Assembly: GCF_000682695.1 (NCBI RefSeq)
Contig: NZ_AWFG01000010.1
Span: forward strand, 1-64,000
Source of the DNA: Hyphomonas chukchiensis
GTDB taxonomy: Bacteria > Pseudomonadota > Alphaproteobacteria > Caulobacterales > Hyphomonadaceae
Length of the DNA: 64,000 bases
Direction: 5' to 3'
Of the stretch, positions 15,406-24,163 are shown piece by piece (position 1 is the stretch's first letter; the number at the start of each line of letters is the position of its first letter). The notes under the pieces were generated by a model. The model searched no databases. It was not told the origin of the DNA and saw nothing but the letters and a program-made list of their open reading frames with translations. The position numbers and the translations under genes were made by a program.

Positions 15406-15903
15406 ATGAAATACCTACTTGCTGCTGCCTCTTTCGCCCTCTTCGCCACGCCTGCTGCGCTGGCGACCGAAATCGATGTGGGCTATTCGCCGGACTTTCA
15501 GGAAAAGCTCCAGGATGATTATGGCGCACGCGAAGGCACCTATCTTGCCGACTCGATCAGGGAAGACCTCATGCGCGAATTCAAGGCCGCCGGCCTGAAT
15601 GTCGAGCGCGTCAGCGTCACCATCGAGAAAGCCACACCGAACAAGCCCACGTTCAAACAGCTCGGCGACAAGCCCGGCCTCGATTACGGCGCGTCCCGCA
15701 GCATTGGCGGCATGAAACTGTCCGCCACGGCGTTCGATGCGAGCGGCTCGGAAATGGGCACGATGACCTATGACTGGTTCGAGACGGACATCCGCTATTC
15801 CGGTATCGCCACATGGCAGGACGCCAAGCGCGCCTCTGACCGGTTTGCCCGCAAGTTTGCGAAACAGCTGGCCGGCGCGCCCGCTGACGACGTGGAATCC
15901 TGA
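15406..15903 (+). CDS. Secreted protein of unknown function, probably stress-induced
   Basis: A 165-residue protein with a clear signal peptide (MKYLLAAASFALFATPAALA, mature from TEIDVGYS). The mature part is mixed alpha/beta, with YGAREGTYLADSIREDLMREFKAAGLNVERVSVTIEKATPNKPTF and a C-terminal helix rich in Lys/Arg. No cysteines or catalytic motif were found. The ATG at 15406 follows CAGGAG and begins the signal peptide. An EcfG-like promoter lies just upstream, so it is a candidate periplasmic stress protein. Confidence 0.75.
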   Translation: MKYLLAAASFALFATPAALATEIDVGYSPDFQEKLQDDYGAREGTYLADSIREDLMREFKAAGLNVERVSVTIEKATPNKPTFKQLGDKPGLDYGASRSIGGMKLSATAFDASGSEMGTMTYDWFETDIRYSGIATWQDAKRASDRFARKFAKQLAGAPADDVES

Positions 15904-15921
15904 TCGCTTGCGCGAGCCGGT

Positions 15922-16341
15922 TTAAAGCACCAGTTCGCAGCGCTCATTGAGGCTTGGCCGGGCCACCGCAACGCGGGTGAGGCCCGGCAGGCCCGGCGCC
16001 AGGTCAGCCGCTGCCCAGAGGCAGATGCGCTCCAGCGTCGGCACGTCCAGCCCTTCAATCTCGTTCAGCAGCTTGTGGTCCAGCTTCGCAGCTGTCGCTT
16101 CGAGCGTCGCTGTGAGATGCGAGAAATCCTCGACCCACTGCTCCCCGGCCTTCACCGTTCCGGCCACCGTTGCTTCAAGACGGAAGGAATGCCCGTGGAC
16201 ATTGCGATAGGGATGGCCCTCGGGCTTGCCGCCCATGAAGTGTGCCGCCTCGAAGGTCACCGCTTTGGAGATTTCGAAGACACGGCCTTCCACGCTCAGG
16301 GAAGCCCGATCAGTTTGTGCGTTTGCAAGCTCAGTCGCCAT
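15922..16341 (-). CDS. queD: 6-carboxytetrahydropterin synthase (QueD)
   Basis: A 139-residue enzyme of the PTPS fold that converts dihydroneopterin triphosphate to 6-carboxytetrahydropterin in queuosine (preQ0) synthesis. Zinc ligands appear as His in FEAAHFM and in HGHSF. The VEDFSHL motif and the LDHKLLNEI-x-x-LDVPTLERICLW region hold the catalytic Asp/His/Glu. The chosen ATG at 16341 overlaps the queE 3' end by 46 bases; a GTG at 16293 just after the queE stop is an alternative. It is the last gene of a queC-queE-queD operon. Confidence 0.92.
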   Translation of the reverse strand: MATELANAQTDRASLSVEGRVFEISKAVTFEAAHFMGGKPEGHPYRNVHGHSFRLEATVAGTVKAGEQWVEDFSHLTATLEATAAKLDHKLLNEIEGLDVPTLERICLWAAADLAPGLPGLTRVAVARPSLNERCELVL

Positions 16342-16943
16342 TGGGGATTCTTCATACAATAGGTCGTTGCGGCCTGAATATTTCGGGCCTGATCGGGGTC
16401 GTCCTTCGGTTGCAGGAAAAAGTGCGAAAAGTCCAGTTTCGAGAACCGTTCGGGCTGCGCTTCGGCCTCGTCCTGCGGATAGACCAGTTTCAGCTCGCTG
16501 CCGCTTGTCTGCACCAGGGGCGCATTGGCCTTGGGGCTGACGCAGATCCAGTCGAGCCCATCAGGCGCCGCAATGGTGCCATTGGTCTCGACGCCGATCT
16601 CGAAGCCTTCGGCCTTGAGAGCGGCAATCAGAGGCGCGTCAAGCTGCAGCAGGGGCTCGCCGCCCGTGCAGACGACATAGCGCGGGCCTTCATCGCCCGC
16701 CTCGGCCTCCCAGATCGCTTTCACATGGGCCGCAAGATCTTCCGCCGCGCGGAACTTGCCGCCATTGACGCCATTTGTGCCGACAAAGTCTGTATCGCAA
16801 AAACGGCACACGGCCTTGTCACGATCGCGCTCAAGCCCCGACCACAAGTTGCATCCGGCAAAGCGCAGGAAAACCGCCGCCCGGCCGGTCTGCGCGCCTT
16901 CGCCCTGAAGCGTGTAATAGGCTTCCTTGACGGTCCAGGTCAT
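16296..16943 (-). CDS. queE: 7-carboxy-7-deazaguanine synthase (QueE), CX14CX2C variant
   Basis: A 215-residue radical SAM enzyme that contracts the 6-carboxytetrahydropterin ring to 7-carboxy-7-deazaguanine. The N-terminal [23 protein letters not shown] leads to a cluster motif in which the first Cys is 14 residues from the second ([20 protein letters not shown]). This is the CX14CX2C layout known from some QueE proteins such as that of Burkholderia multivorans, not the common CX3CX2[10 protein letters not shown] is the SAM-binding GGEP motif. The ATG overlaps the queC stop as ATGA, so translation is coupled. Confidence 0.93.
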   Translation of the reverse strand: MTWTVKEAYYTLQGEGAQTGRAAVFLRFAGCNLWSGLERDRDKAVCRFCDTDFVGTNGVNGGKFRAAEDLAAHVKAIWEAEAGDEGPRYVVCTGGEPLLQLDAPLIAALKAEGFEIGVETNGTIAAPDGLDWICVSPKANAPLVQTSGSELKLVYPQDEAEAQPERFSKLDFSHFFLQPKDDPDQARNIQAATTYCMKNPQWRLSLQTHKLIGLP

Positions 16944-17647
16944 GCGCCGGCTTTCCAGCGCTGCCAGCCACTGGAGCGCAATTCGCAGGCCGGGCATGTG
17001 CCGCAGCCATAGCCCCATTCATGCCTGTGGGTGCGGTCGCCGAGATAGCAGGTATGGGTCTCTTCCGTGACCAGATCGACCAGCGCCTGACCGCCGGTCG
17101 CTTCGGCGAGCGCCCATGTGCCCGCCTTGTCGACATACATCAGCGGCGTCTCGATCCGGACCGTGGAATCGAGCCCGAGCTGGAGCGTCTGCTCCTGCGC
17201 GGCGAGGGTGGCAGCGCGGCAGTCGGGATAGCCGGAATAGTCGGTTTCGCACATGCCGCCGACAAGGACGTCAATGCCCCGGCGATAGGCCAGAGCCCCG
17301 GCCAGCGTGAAGAAAAGCAGGTTGCGGCCGGGCACGAAAGTCGACGGCAGGCCCGCCTCTGTCATCTCGATGGCAACGTCGTCCGTCATGGCGCTTTCGC
17401 CCAGCGACTTCAGCACGCTCGCGTCCAGCATGTGGTCCACGCCGAGGCGCTCGCCCCATGCGGGAAACTGCGCGCGAAGCGAATCGATGAAACGCGTCCG
17501 GCATGCCAGTTCCACACGGTGGCGCTGGCCGTAATCGAAGCCCAAAGTCTCGACCCTTCCGTAACGAGATAACGCTACGGCAAGGCAGGTGGCCGAGTCC
17601 TGTCCCCCTGAGAAAAGCACGAGTGCGGATGTGTTCTTGTCTGTCAT
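16940..17647 (-). CDS. queC: 7-cyano-7-deazaguanine synthase (QueC)
   Basis: A 235-residue ATP-dependent enzyme that makes preQ0 from 7-carboxy-7-deazaguanine and ammonia. The PP-loop is [14 protein letters not shown]; the middle [21 protein letters not shown] is highly conserved; the C-terminal zinc site is formed by the Cys residues of HTCYLG and [13 protein letters not shown]. It is the first gene of the queCED operon. No folE or queF is visible in this window, so the first and later steps must be encoded elsewhere. No preQ1 riboswitch was recognised upstream. Confidence 0.96.
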   Translation of the reverse strand: MTDKNTSALVLFSGGQDSATCLAVALSRYGRVETLGFDYGQRHRVELACRTRFIDSLRAQFPAWGERLGVDHMLDASVLKSLGESAMTDDVAIEMTEAGLPSTFVPGRNLLFFTLAGALAYRRGIDVLVGGMCETDYSGYPDCRAATLAAQEQTLQLGLDSTVRIETPLMYVDKAGTWALAEATGGQALVDLVTEETHTCYLGDRTHRHEWGYGCGTCPACELRSSGWQRWKAGA

Positions 17648-17869
17648 GGATCGCCTGTAACAGCCTGTAGGTATTGGGCCAAGCGGCAGCGTTACATTTA
17701 TGACACCTGCGTCAAACCAAATGCATGGGGGCCATGCAAATCTGTTGACATTGGGGGCCCACTCAATTTCTGATGATCAATGAAGTCGTCCCGTCAATGA
17801 GGACACTCGTCAAAATCATATAAATCGCGGCCTGCCATCCCGACGGGCCCGAGGGGAGGAAAATTTAGA

Positions 17870-20863
17870 ATGACTCGGAAAACAGACTCGAAAACCGTCT
17901 TGTTTGCCGGCGCTTCGGTGCTCGCAATCGGACTGTTCGCCCAGGGTGCCTGGGCCCAGGAAGACGACGCGCCGGAATCGACCCGCACGCTCGCCACGGT
18001 CACGGTGACAACCCAGAAGACAGAACAATCCATCCAGGACGTCCCGATCGCCGTTTCGGCGTTCGATGAAGACGCCATCAACCGCCTGCAGCTGACTGGC
18101 GGCGCCGACCTCGTGAAAGCCGTTCCGAACGTCTCGTTCACCAAGGGCCAGTTCACGGGCGCCAATTTCAAGGTCCGCGGTATCGGCAACGACGCCGTGG
18201 CGCAGTCCTCCGATGCCGGTGTGGGTATCCACCAGAACGACGTGCCGCTTGGCGCCAACTTCCTTTTCGAACAGGAATATTTCGACATCGAACGCGTCGA
18301 AGTTCTGCGCGGACCACAGGGCACGCTGTACGGCCGTAACGCAACGGGCGGCGTTGTGAACGTCATCACGCGCAAGCCTGTGCTCGGCGAATTCCAGGCT
18401 GATGCCGAACTGACCTATGGCAACTATAACACGATCAAGGGCAAGGGCATGGTCAACATGCCCATCGGCGAGTTTGCCGCCCTGCGTGTTGCAGGCGCAC
18501 TCACGCAGCGCGACGGTTACACGAAAAACACCGTCGACGGGAACGATATTGACGGACGTGACATCTGGTCGATCCGTGCGACGCTCGGTTTCGAGCCGAC
18601 CGAGAATTTCCGCGGCTGGATTTCCTGGGAGCACTTCGAGGAAGACGACGATCGCCAGCGCTCAGGCAAACAGCTTTGCAAGAAAGACCCTCTGAAGACG
18701 AGCTTTGCCGGCATACCGATCACCGGCTCCGACCTGCTCGTCACCTCACTCGGCTGCCAGGATGCATCGCTTAACGACAGCTATGAAAAAACCAACTCCG
18801 TCGGCAACCTCGCAGGAGGTCTTGCCATTGCGGCCGGCCTTCTTAACGGCGACGTCTTTACCTCACCACTCGACAAGGACCTGCGCCACATCCAGTCGGC
18901 TTTCAAACCGATCTACAAGGCTGAACAGGATCTCTACACCCTGAAGCTGGAATATGATGTCACCGACGCCCTAAAGCTGACATCGATCACCAGCCAGAAC
19001 GAGACGAGCCAAGCCTCAGTCCAGGACGTCAACAGGCTGGTTCCGGACGTGTTGTTCAACGACCTGACGGGTGCAGGACCTGCAGCGGCGCTGTACAATT
19101 CCCTCTTCCCAGGTGGTTACGTTGCCGATCCGCAACTCGGTACGCTGAACACGTTGGTTTCAGCCGACCTCTCCGGCGGTGGGACGAAAACGTTCACGCA
19201 GGAAATCCGCCTGCAGTCTGATTTTGACGGCAAGCTGAACTTCAACCTGGGTGCGATCTATGTCGATGGCGAGGCCCTCGATCCGCAAGATCAGAACGCT
19301 AGCTATTACGTGTTCTCAAATGCTCTGACCGCCCTCACCCAGTTCAACAACGCACTGGTCGGACTCAACATCCCAACAGCCACCTCCACCTGTCCGGACC
19401 TGGGGGCCGGGAAACTGCCTGGCCTGTTCTGCGGTACTGTGCCGATTGCCACATCGGACGGAACAGCCAGCCTGTTCAATGGCCAGGTCGATGGCGACAG
19501 CGGCAACTATTTCCGCTCGATCTCACCCTACCGGCTGAAGTCCACAGCGTTCTTTGGCGAACTGTATTATGACGTCACCGACACGCTGAAATTCACGCTC
19601 GGCCTGCGCAACACGAAGGACGACAAGGAACAGGACGTCCTGCCGACCTTCCTGTTCACGCCGACTTTTGCCTATCCAGCCGTTCAGAATGGCGATCCTC
19701 TGACACCGACCGGCATGCTCAAGGCGAACTTCAAGGAAACGACCGGACGGATCGGTCTCGACTGGTCACCAGAAGTCAGCTTCACTGATGATACGCTGAT
19801 CTACGGCTTCTACTCCAAGGGCTACAAGGGTGGTGGCATCAACCCGCCGCAGCCGGTCGAAAATCCATCCGCGTTTCCATCAACCTTCGAGCCTGAATTC
19901 GTGAACGCTTACGAAATCGGTACAAAGAACACGTTCGCGAACAATACCCAGTCTCTGAACGCGACGGCGTTCTACTATGACTATGAAGGCTACCAGATCT
20001 CCCAGATCGTTAACCGGACAGCGGCAAACTTCAACGTGAATGCCGAGCTCACCGGCCTCGAACTGGAATACCTCTGGACCCCCGCCGACAACTGGCTGCT
20101 GACGGCAAATCTCGGCCTGCTCGATGCCAAGCTGGTAGATGTAGACAGTGTTGACGTGCTTGACCGGACGAATGGCAATCCGAACTTCGTTACCCTGAAG
20201 AATGCGTCGACCTATGCAAACTGTGTCGTGTCGGCCCAGGGTTACGCCACGCTTCTGGGGGCAATCGCCACCGCTCGGGCACCTAACGGGGCGACCCGCG
20301 GGATCTGTAGCGGCGCCTTCGCATCGGGCCTCTATGACCAGGTCAACGGCACCACCGGCGGCAGCGGCGACACGGCCACCAATATAGCGTTCGCAGAAGC
20401 GGCGCTCGGTCTCGGCACTGTCACCTATGTCGATGGCGCAGGTGTGACCCACACTGTTGGTGCCCTCACCCCGTTCGACGGCATCTCGAAAAATGTCGAC
20501 GGTAACAAGCTGCCAGGCGCGCCGGACATGACGCTGAACCTCGCTGCGGAATACACATTCCAGTCGGTACGGGATTCCAACTGGGATCTGACCATTCGCG
20601 GCGACTACTACTACCAGGCCGACAGCTACGCGCGGATCTTCAATACGGTCCATGACGAGCTCGACAGCTGGTCGAACGTCAACCTGTCCGTTATCCTCAC
20701 CAATTCGGACAATGGCTGGGGCGTTGAAGCCTTCGCCAAGAACCTGACCAATGAGGAAGTCATCACAGGCAGCTATGTCGGCGATGACAGCCAGGGTATT
20801 TTCACCAACGTCTTCCTGACCGAGCCAGCCCTTTACGGCATCACGCTCCGTAAATCCTGGTAG
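17870..20863 (+). CDS. TonB-dependent outer-membrane receptor
   Basis: A 997-residue outer-membrane transporter. A signal peptide ends at AWAQEDD. The TonB-box region is near TLATVTVTTQK. The plug domain is EQSIQDVPIAVSAFDEDAINRL through VEVLRGPQGTLYGRNATGGVVNVITRKP, the classic receptor signature. A long beta-barrel with large loops ends in YGITLRKSW, with terminal aromatic Trp. Its closest style is the Sphingomonad/Caulobacterales receptor class for plant-derived or aromatic compounds, but the ligand is unknown. GAGGAAAA lies upstream of the ATG. A strong terminator follows, and a sugar-dehydrogenase lipoprotein gene comes next. Confidence 0.95.
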   Translation: MTRKTDSKTVLFAGASVLAIGLFAQGAWAQEDDAPESTRTLATVTVTTQKTEQSIQDVPIAVSAFDEDAINRLQLTGGADLVKAVPNVSFTKGQFTGANFKVRGIGNDAVAQSSDAGVGIHQNDVPLGANFLFEQEYFDIERVEVLRGPQGTLYGRNATGGVVNVITRKPVLGEFQADAELTYGNYNTIKGKGMVNMPIGEFAALRVAGALTQRDGYTKNTVDGNDIDGRDIWSIRATLGFEPTENFRGWISWEHFEEDDDRQRSGKQLCKKDPLKTSFAGIPITGSDLLVTSLGCQDASLNDSYEKTNSVGNLAGGLAIAAGLLNGDVFTSPLDKDLRHIQSAFKPIYKAEQDLYTLKLEYDVTDALKLTSITSQNETSQASVQDVNRLVPDVLFNDLTGAGPAAALYNSLFPGGYVADPQLGTLNTLVSADLSGGGTKTFTQEIRLQSDFDGKLNFNLGAIYVDGEALDPQDQNASYYVFSNALTALTQFNNALVGLNIPTATSTCPDLGAGKLPGLFCGTVPIATSDGTASLFNGQVDGDSGNYFRSISPYRLKSTAFFGELYYDVTDTLKFTLGLRNTKDDKEQDVLPTFLFTPTFAYPAVQNGDPLTPTGMLKANFKETTGRIGLDWSPEVSFTDDTLIYGFYSKGYKGGGINPPQPVENPSAFPSTFEPEFVNAYEIGTKNTFANNTQSLNATAFYYDYEGYQISQIVNRTAANFNVNAELTGLELEYLWTPADNWLLTANLGLLDAKLVDVDSVDVLDRTNGNPNFVTLKNASTYANCVVSAQGYATLLGAIATARAPNGATRGICSGAFASGLYDQVNGTTGGSGDTATNIAFAEAALGLGTVTYVDGAGVTHTVGALTPFDGISKNVDGNKLPGAPDMTLNLAAEYTFQSVRDSNWDLTIRGDYYYQADSYARIFNTVHDELDSWSNVNLSVILTNSDNGWGVEAFAKNLTNEEVITGSYVGDDSQGIFTNVFLTEPALYGITLRKSW

Positions 20864-20912
20864 GACGCCACGAACTGCGCGGCAGGCCTCAAGACCCGCC
20901 GCGTCATAAACT

Positions 20913-20943
20913 GGGGCAGCTCTCGCGAGCTGCCCCTCTTTTT
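20913..20943 (+). terminator. Intrinsic terminator after the TonB-dependent receptor
   Basis: GGGGCAGCTC (20913-20922) and GAGCTGCCCC (20927-20936) form a perfect ten-base stem with loop TCGC, followed by TCTTTTT. Confidence 0.92.
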
Positions 20944-21008
20944 GTTTGGCCCCAAAGCCGCAGCAGACTATCCTCCGCGCACATTGCAGAACAAGGATAC
21001 GGGCTATC

Positions 21009-22139
21009 ATGCGCTTTTACCCAGCAGGCCTCGCCGCCGCCCTCATGCTCGCCGCCTGTGGCAGCGCCGCCGAAAACACACCGACCGTCAGCAGCGACGT
21101 CAAACTGAAGCTCACCCCGGTCGTCACCGAAGCCGAATTTCCCTGGGGCATGGCCTTCCTGCCGAATGGCGACCTGTTATTCACGGAAAAGGAAGGCGGC
21201 CTGAAATATGTCGCCGGCGGCGAAGGCACGCCGACGCCTGTCAGCGGCCTGCCGCCAGCCTATACGGAAGGCCAGGCCGGCTATCTCGGCATCGCGCTGG
21301 ACCCGGACTTTGCCACCAACCGGCAGGTCTATATTTCCTATTCCAAAGGCGATGACGCGGCCAATGGTGCGGCGATCATCCATGGCCGCCTCAGCGATGA
21401 TGGCAGCGCGCTGGAAGACGTGACTGAAATCTTCTGGGCCGATCGCCGCGATACGGCCTATCATTTCGGCTCGCGCCTTCAGTTCGCCAGCGACGGCACG
21501 CTCTATGCGACGCTGGGCGAGGGCTTCAAATACATGGAGCAGGCGCAGGACCCGAAGATCACGCATGGCTCCATCATCCGCATCAACAAGGATGGCAGCA
21601 TCCCGGCCGACAATCCGTTCGCCGATGGCGCGGTCGGCAATCCGGCGGTCTGGTCCTATGGCCACCGCAATGAGCAGGGCCTCTATTACGATGCCGATAC
21701 GGACACGCTCTACGAGACGGAACACGGGCCGAAGGGCGGCGACGAGTTCAACATCATCAAGAAGGGCGCCAATTATGGCTGGCCCAAAATCACCTATGGC
21801 GTCGACTATGACGGCACGATCATCACCGACCAGACCGAAGCCGAAGGCATGGAACAGCCGCTGACCTATTGGGTGCCATCCATCGCGCCGTCAGGCCTCA
21901 CCAAGCTGACCAGCGATGTCTATCCGGGCTGGAAAGGCGACATGTTCACGGGCGGCATGAACGGCCCGGCAGGCCTGAAACTGGTGCGCATCGACATGGA
22001 AGACGGCAAGGTTGCAGGGCGTGAAGACCTGCTGGTGGATGAATATCCGATCCGCGACGTGATCCAGGGGCCGGACGGCCACCTCTATGTCGCGACCAAG
22101 GACATGGACGGCATCTTCCGCGTGGACCTGGCGGAATAG
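21009..22139 (+). CDS. PQQ-dependent sugar dehydrogenase-like lipoprotein (Asd/YliI type)
   Basis: A 376-residue exported protein of the six-bladed soluble glucose/aldose dehydrogenase family. A lipoprotein signal with lipobox LAAC (Cys17) anchors it, probably to the outer membrane. The conserved FPWGMAFLPNGDLLFTEKEG and GYLGIALDPDF blades are seen, followed by YHFGSRLQFASDGTLYATLGEG, WSYGHRNEQGL and ETEHGPKGGDEFN, which supply the PQQ and Ca2+ ligands. It should oxidise sugar aldehydes in the periplasm. The ATG at 21009 follows AAGGA. It lies downstream of the receptor gene but has its own transcription unit because of the terminator between them. Confidence 0.9.
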   Translation: MRFYPAGLAAALMLAACGSAAENTPTVSSDVKLKLTPVVTEAEFPWGMAFLPNGDLLFTEKEGGLKYVAGGEGTPTPVSGLPPAYTEGQAGYLGIALDPDFATNRQVYISYSKGDDAANGAAIIHGRLSDDGSALEDVTEIFWADRRDTAYHFGSRLQFASDGTLYATLGEGFKYMEQAQDPKITHGSIIRINKDGSIPADNPFADGAVGNPAVWSYGHRNEQGLYYDADTDTLYETEHGPKGGDEFNIIKKGANYGWPKITYGVDYDGTIITDQTEAEGMEQPLTYWVPSIAPSGLTKLTSDVYPGWKGDMFTGGMNGPAGLKLVRIDMEDGKVAGREDLLVDEYPIRDVIQGPDGHLYVATKDMDGIFRVDLAE

Positions 22140-22142
22140 CGC

Positions 22143-22754
22143 CTAGCGCTTGACGTCCCGGCGCGACCTGAGGGCGGCGGCCAGCGTGCCGTCGTCCAGA
22201 TGGTCCAGCTCGCCGCCAACCGGCACGCCATGGGCAAGGCGCGTGACTTCCACGCCCGTTCCCTCCAGCATGTCGGCGACATAATGGGCCGTTGTCTGTC
22301 CGTCCACGGTGGCATTGAGGGCGAGAATGACTTCGCGAATGCCGCCCGCCTCGACGCGGCCGACCAGCGGTCCGATATGGAGGTCATCCGGGCCGATGCC
22401 GTCAATCGCCGAGAGGACACCACCGAGCACGTGATAGCGGCCGCGGAATGATCCGCCGCGCTCCAGCGCCCAGAGGTCCGGCACGTCTTCGACAACGCAG
22501 ATGACACCATCGTCGCGGCCATCGGCCTGGCAAACGGCGCAGGGCTGGACCGTGTCGAAGTTCCCGCAGATCTCGCAGCGATCGATCTTCTCGCCTGCGT
22601 CGCGCAGGGCATCGGCCAGCGGCAGCAGCATCTGGTCCTTGCGTTTCAAGAGGAACAGCACGGCGCGCCGGGCCGAGCGCGGGCCAAAGCCGGGCAAACG
22701 GGCCATCAGCTCGATCAGGCGAAGAAGTTCAGGACCAGCGGAGCGTTGGGACAT
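22143..22754 (-). CDS. recR: Recombination mediator protein RecR
   Basis: A 203-residue DNA-binding protein of the RecFOR pathway. The N-terminal helix-hairpin-helix is [22 protein letters not shown]; the four-cysteine zinc finger is [16 protein letters not shown]; the Toprim domain starts at [16 protein letters not shown] and continues with [17 protein letters not shown]. Length is normal. The ATG at 22754 gives the standard N terminus [22 protein letters not shown]-like. In most bacteria recR follows dnaX and ebfC; here a phosphotransferase-like gene separates it from ebfC. Confidence 0.97.
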   Translation of the reverse strand: MSQRSAGPELLRLIELMARLPGFGPRSARRAVLFLLKRKDQMLLPLADALRDAGEKIDRCEICGNFDTVQPCAVCQADGRDDGVICVVEDVPDLWALERGGSFRGRYHVLGGVLSAIDGIGPDDLHIGPLVGRVEAGGIREVILALNATVDGQTTAHYVADMLEGTGVEVTRLAHGVPVGGELDHLDDGTLAAALRSRRDVKR

Positions 22755-22822
22755 GCGACCAGTCTCTGCCCGAGTCTGCCGTGACAAGGCAAGGCCGAAT
22801 GCGGGTTCAGCCCCGTCGGACG

Positions 22823-23692
22823 TCAGTCTTCGCGGTCCTTGTCAGCCAGAACCTGTTTGATCGTGTGACGCGAGCGCTCTGAAATATCGGGGTTGATATC
22901 CCGGTAGTAGGCCAGTGCCACCAGCGCGACGGAGAGGGCCCATCCGCGCCCGCGCGCCCATGTGGCTGCATCAACGGACAGGGCGGATCGGAAGACAGCA
23001 CGGGAGGATGGCGTCAGCAGGCTCCAGCCAACCATCAGATCGCAGGCCGGGTCGCCAATGCCCATCAGGCCGAAGTCGATCAGGGCGCAGAGCCTCCCCT
23101 CATGCGCGAGGAGGTTGCCGGAATGGATATCGCCATGAATCCAGACGGGTGCTGCGGTCCAGACGGGCGCCGCCAGGGCCGCATCCCACAGGGCGGTGAG
23201 CACCGGGAGGTCATATTCGTCTCTCAGCGTTTCCATCGCCTTGCGGGTCACGCCATCGCGCAAGGCAAGGGGCACGCCGCGATATTGATTATGGGCGCCA
23301 CTTGGCGGGCCGTCTGCGGCATCCACTTTCTGAAACGCGTTGAGCAATGCAGCTAGTGTTGCGGCGGCCTCATCCATATCGGCAATCTGGTCGGGCGTGG
23401 CGGGTGCGCCTTCAATCCAGCTATAGATCGACCAGCTCCAGGGATATGGGGCATCGGTCCATCCATGGCCGAGGGGCACCGGAATGGCGAGGGGCAGACC
23501 GCCGAGCCGGGGTAGCCAGACCTGTTCCTTGTCGACCTGCCCGGCCGCCCGGGCAACACGTGGCAGACGCACGCACATCTCTGTGCCCAGCCGGAACATG
23601 ACATTGTCCGTGCCATCGGAGGCGACAGGCGTCAGCGGCAGGTGAGCCCATTGCGGGAACTGCCTGTCCAGCAGATGGCGGACAAGCGGCAC
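22823..23692 (-). CDS. Aminoglycoside phosphotransferase-family (APH) kinase
   Basis: A 289-residue protein-kinase-like small-molecule kinase. The ATP-binding half has [22 protein letters not shown]; the catalytic loop is [16 protein letters not shown] with the HGDxxxxN motif; the metal-binding [15 protein letters not shown] follows. In environmental proteobacteria such proteins usually phosphorylate unknown small molecules rather than confer drug resistance. The start shown is a GTG; the frame is open for about 20 more residues upstream without an ATG, so the true N terminus may be longer. It sits inside the dnaX-ebfC-recR cluster. Confidence 0.88.
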   Translation of the reverse strand: MPLVRHLLDRQFPQWAHLPLTPVASDGTDNVMFRLGTEMCVRLPRVARAAGQVDKEQVWLPRLGGLPLAIPVPLGHGWTDAPYPWSWSIYSWIEGAPATPDQIADMDEAAATLAALLNAFQKVDAADGPPSGAHNQYRGVPLALRDGVTRKAMETLRDEYDLPVLTALWDAALAAPVWTAAPVWIHGDIHSGNLLAHEGRLCALIDFGLMGIGDPACDLMVGWSLLTPSSRAVFRSALSVDAATWARGRGWALSVALVALAYYRDINPDISERSRHTIKQVLADKDRED

Positions 23693-23816
23693 ATCAATGG
23701 ACAGATCAGGTGGGAGAGCTTCGCTGATGTTCAGTCCTTCACGATCACTCTGTCAGGCAGCCCTCGGCACGGGGCCATAGTCGCAGGGCGGCGTGGCATG
23801 GAGCCATCGCATCGCC

Positions 23817-24143
23817 TCAGAATGGCAGCTTGAAGCCGGGGAGCATGCCGCCGCCGAGGCCCTGGGTTGCGGCTTTCATGGCCTCTTCCATCGCTTCGTC
23901 GAGGCGCTTGCGGGCATCGGAATGGGCGGCCTTGAGCAGGTCTTCGAGGATTTCCGGATCGTCACCCATCAGGGACGGATCGATCTGGACGGAGATCAGG
24001 TCGCCCTTGCCCTTGAGGCGGATGCGGACGAGGCCTGCGCCAGCGACGCCATCGGCCTCGGTGGCTTCGATCTTGGCTTGCGCTTCCTGCATCTTGCCCT
24101 GCATTTCCTGGGCCTGCTGCATGATCTTGGCGAGGTCTTTCAT
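23817..24143 (-). CDS. ebfC: Nucleoid-associated protein EbfC/YbaB
   Basis: A 108-residue DNA-binding dimer. It has the long N-terminal Gln/Met-rich helix (AKIMQQAQEMQGKMQEAQAKI), the central sheet VRIRLKGKGDLISVQIDPSL and the C-terminal helix LLKAAHSDARKRLDEAMEEAMK, with a Gly/Met tail. GAGGAAG precedes the ATG. It lies 20 bases downstream of dnaX in the conserved dnaX-ebfC order. Confidence 0.95.
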   Translation of the reverse strand: MKDLAKIMQQAQEMQGKMQEAQAKIEATEADGVAGAGLVRIRLKGKGDLISVQIDPSLMGDDPEILEDLLKAAHSDARKRLDEAMEEAMKAATQGLGGGMLPGFKLPF

Positions 24144-24163
24144 GGCGGTGCTTCCTCTTATTA

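Noticed and set aside
17745-17774. TTGACA (17745) with a TCTGAT -10 as the TonB-dependent receptor promoter
   Set aside because: The -10 match is only 4 of 6 with an 18-base spacer, too weak to list as a feature.
17648-17869. preQ1 riboswitch upstream of queC
   Set aside because: No preQ1-I type hairpin with an A-rich tail or preQ1-II pattern could be drawn on the minus strand.
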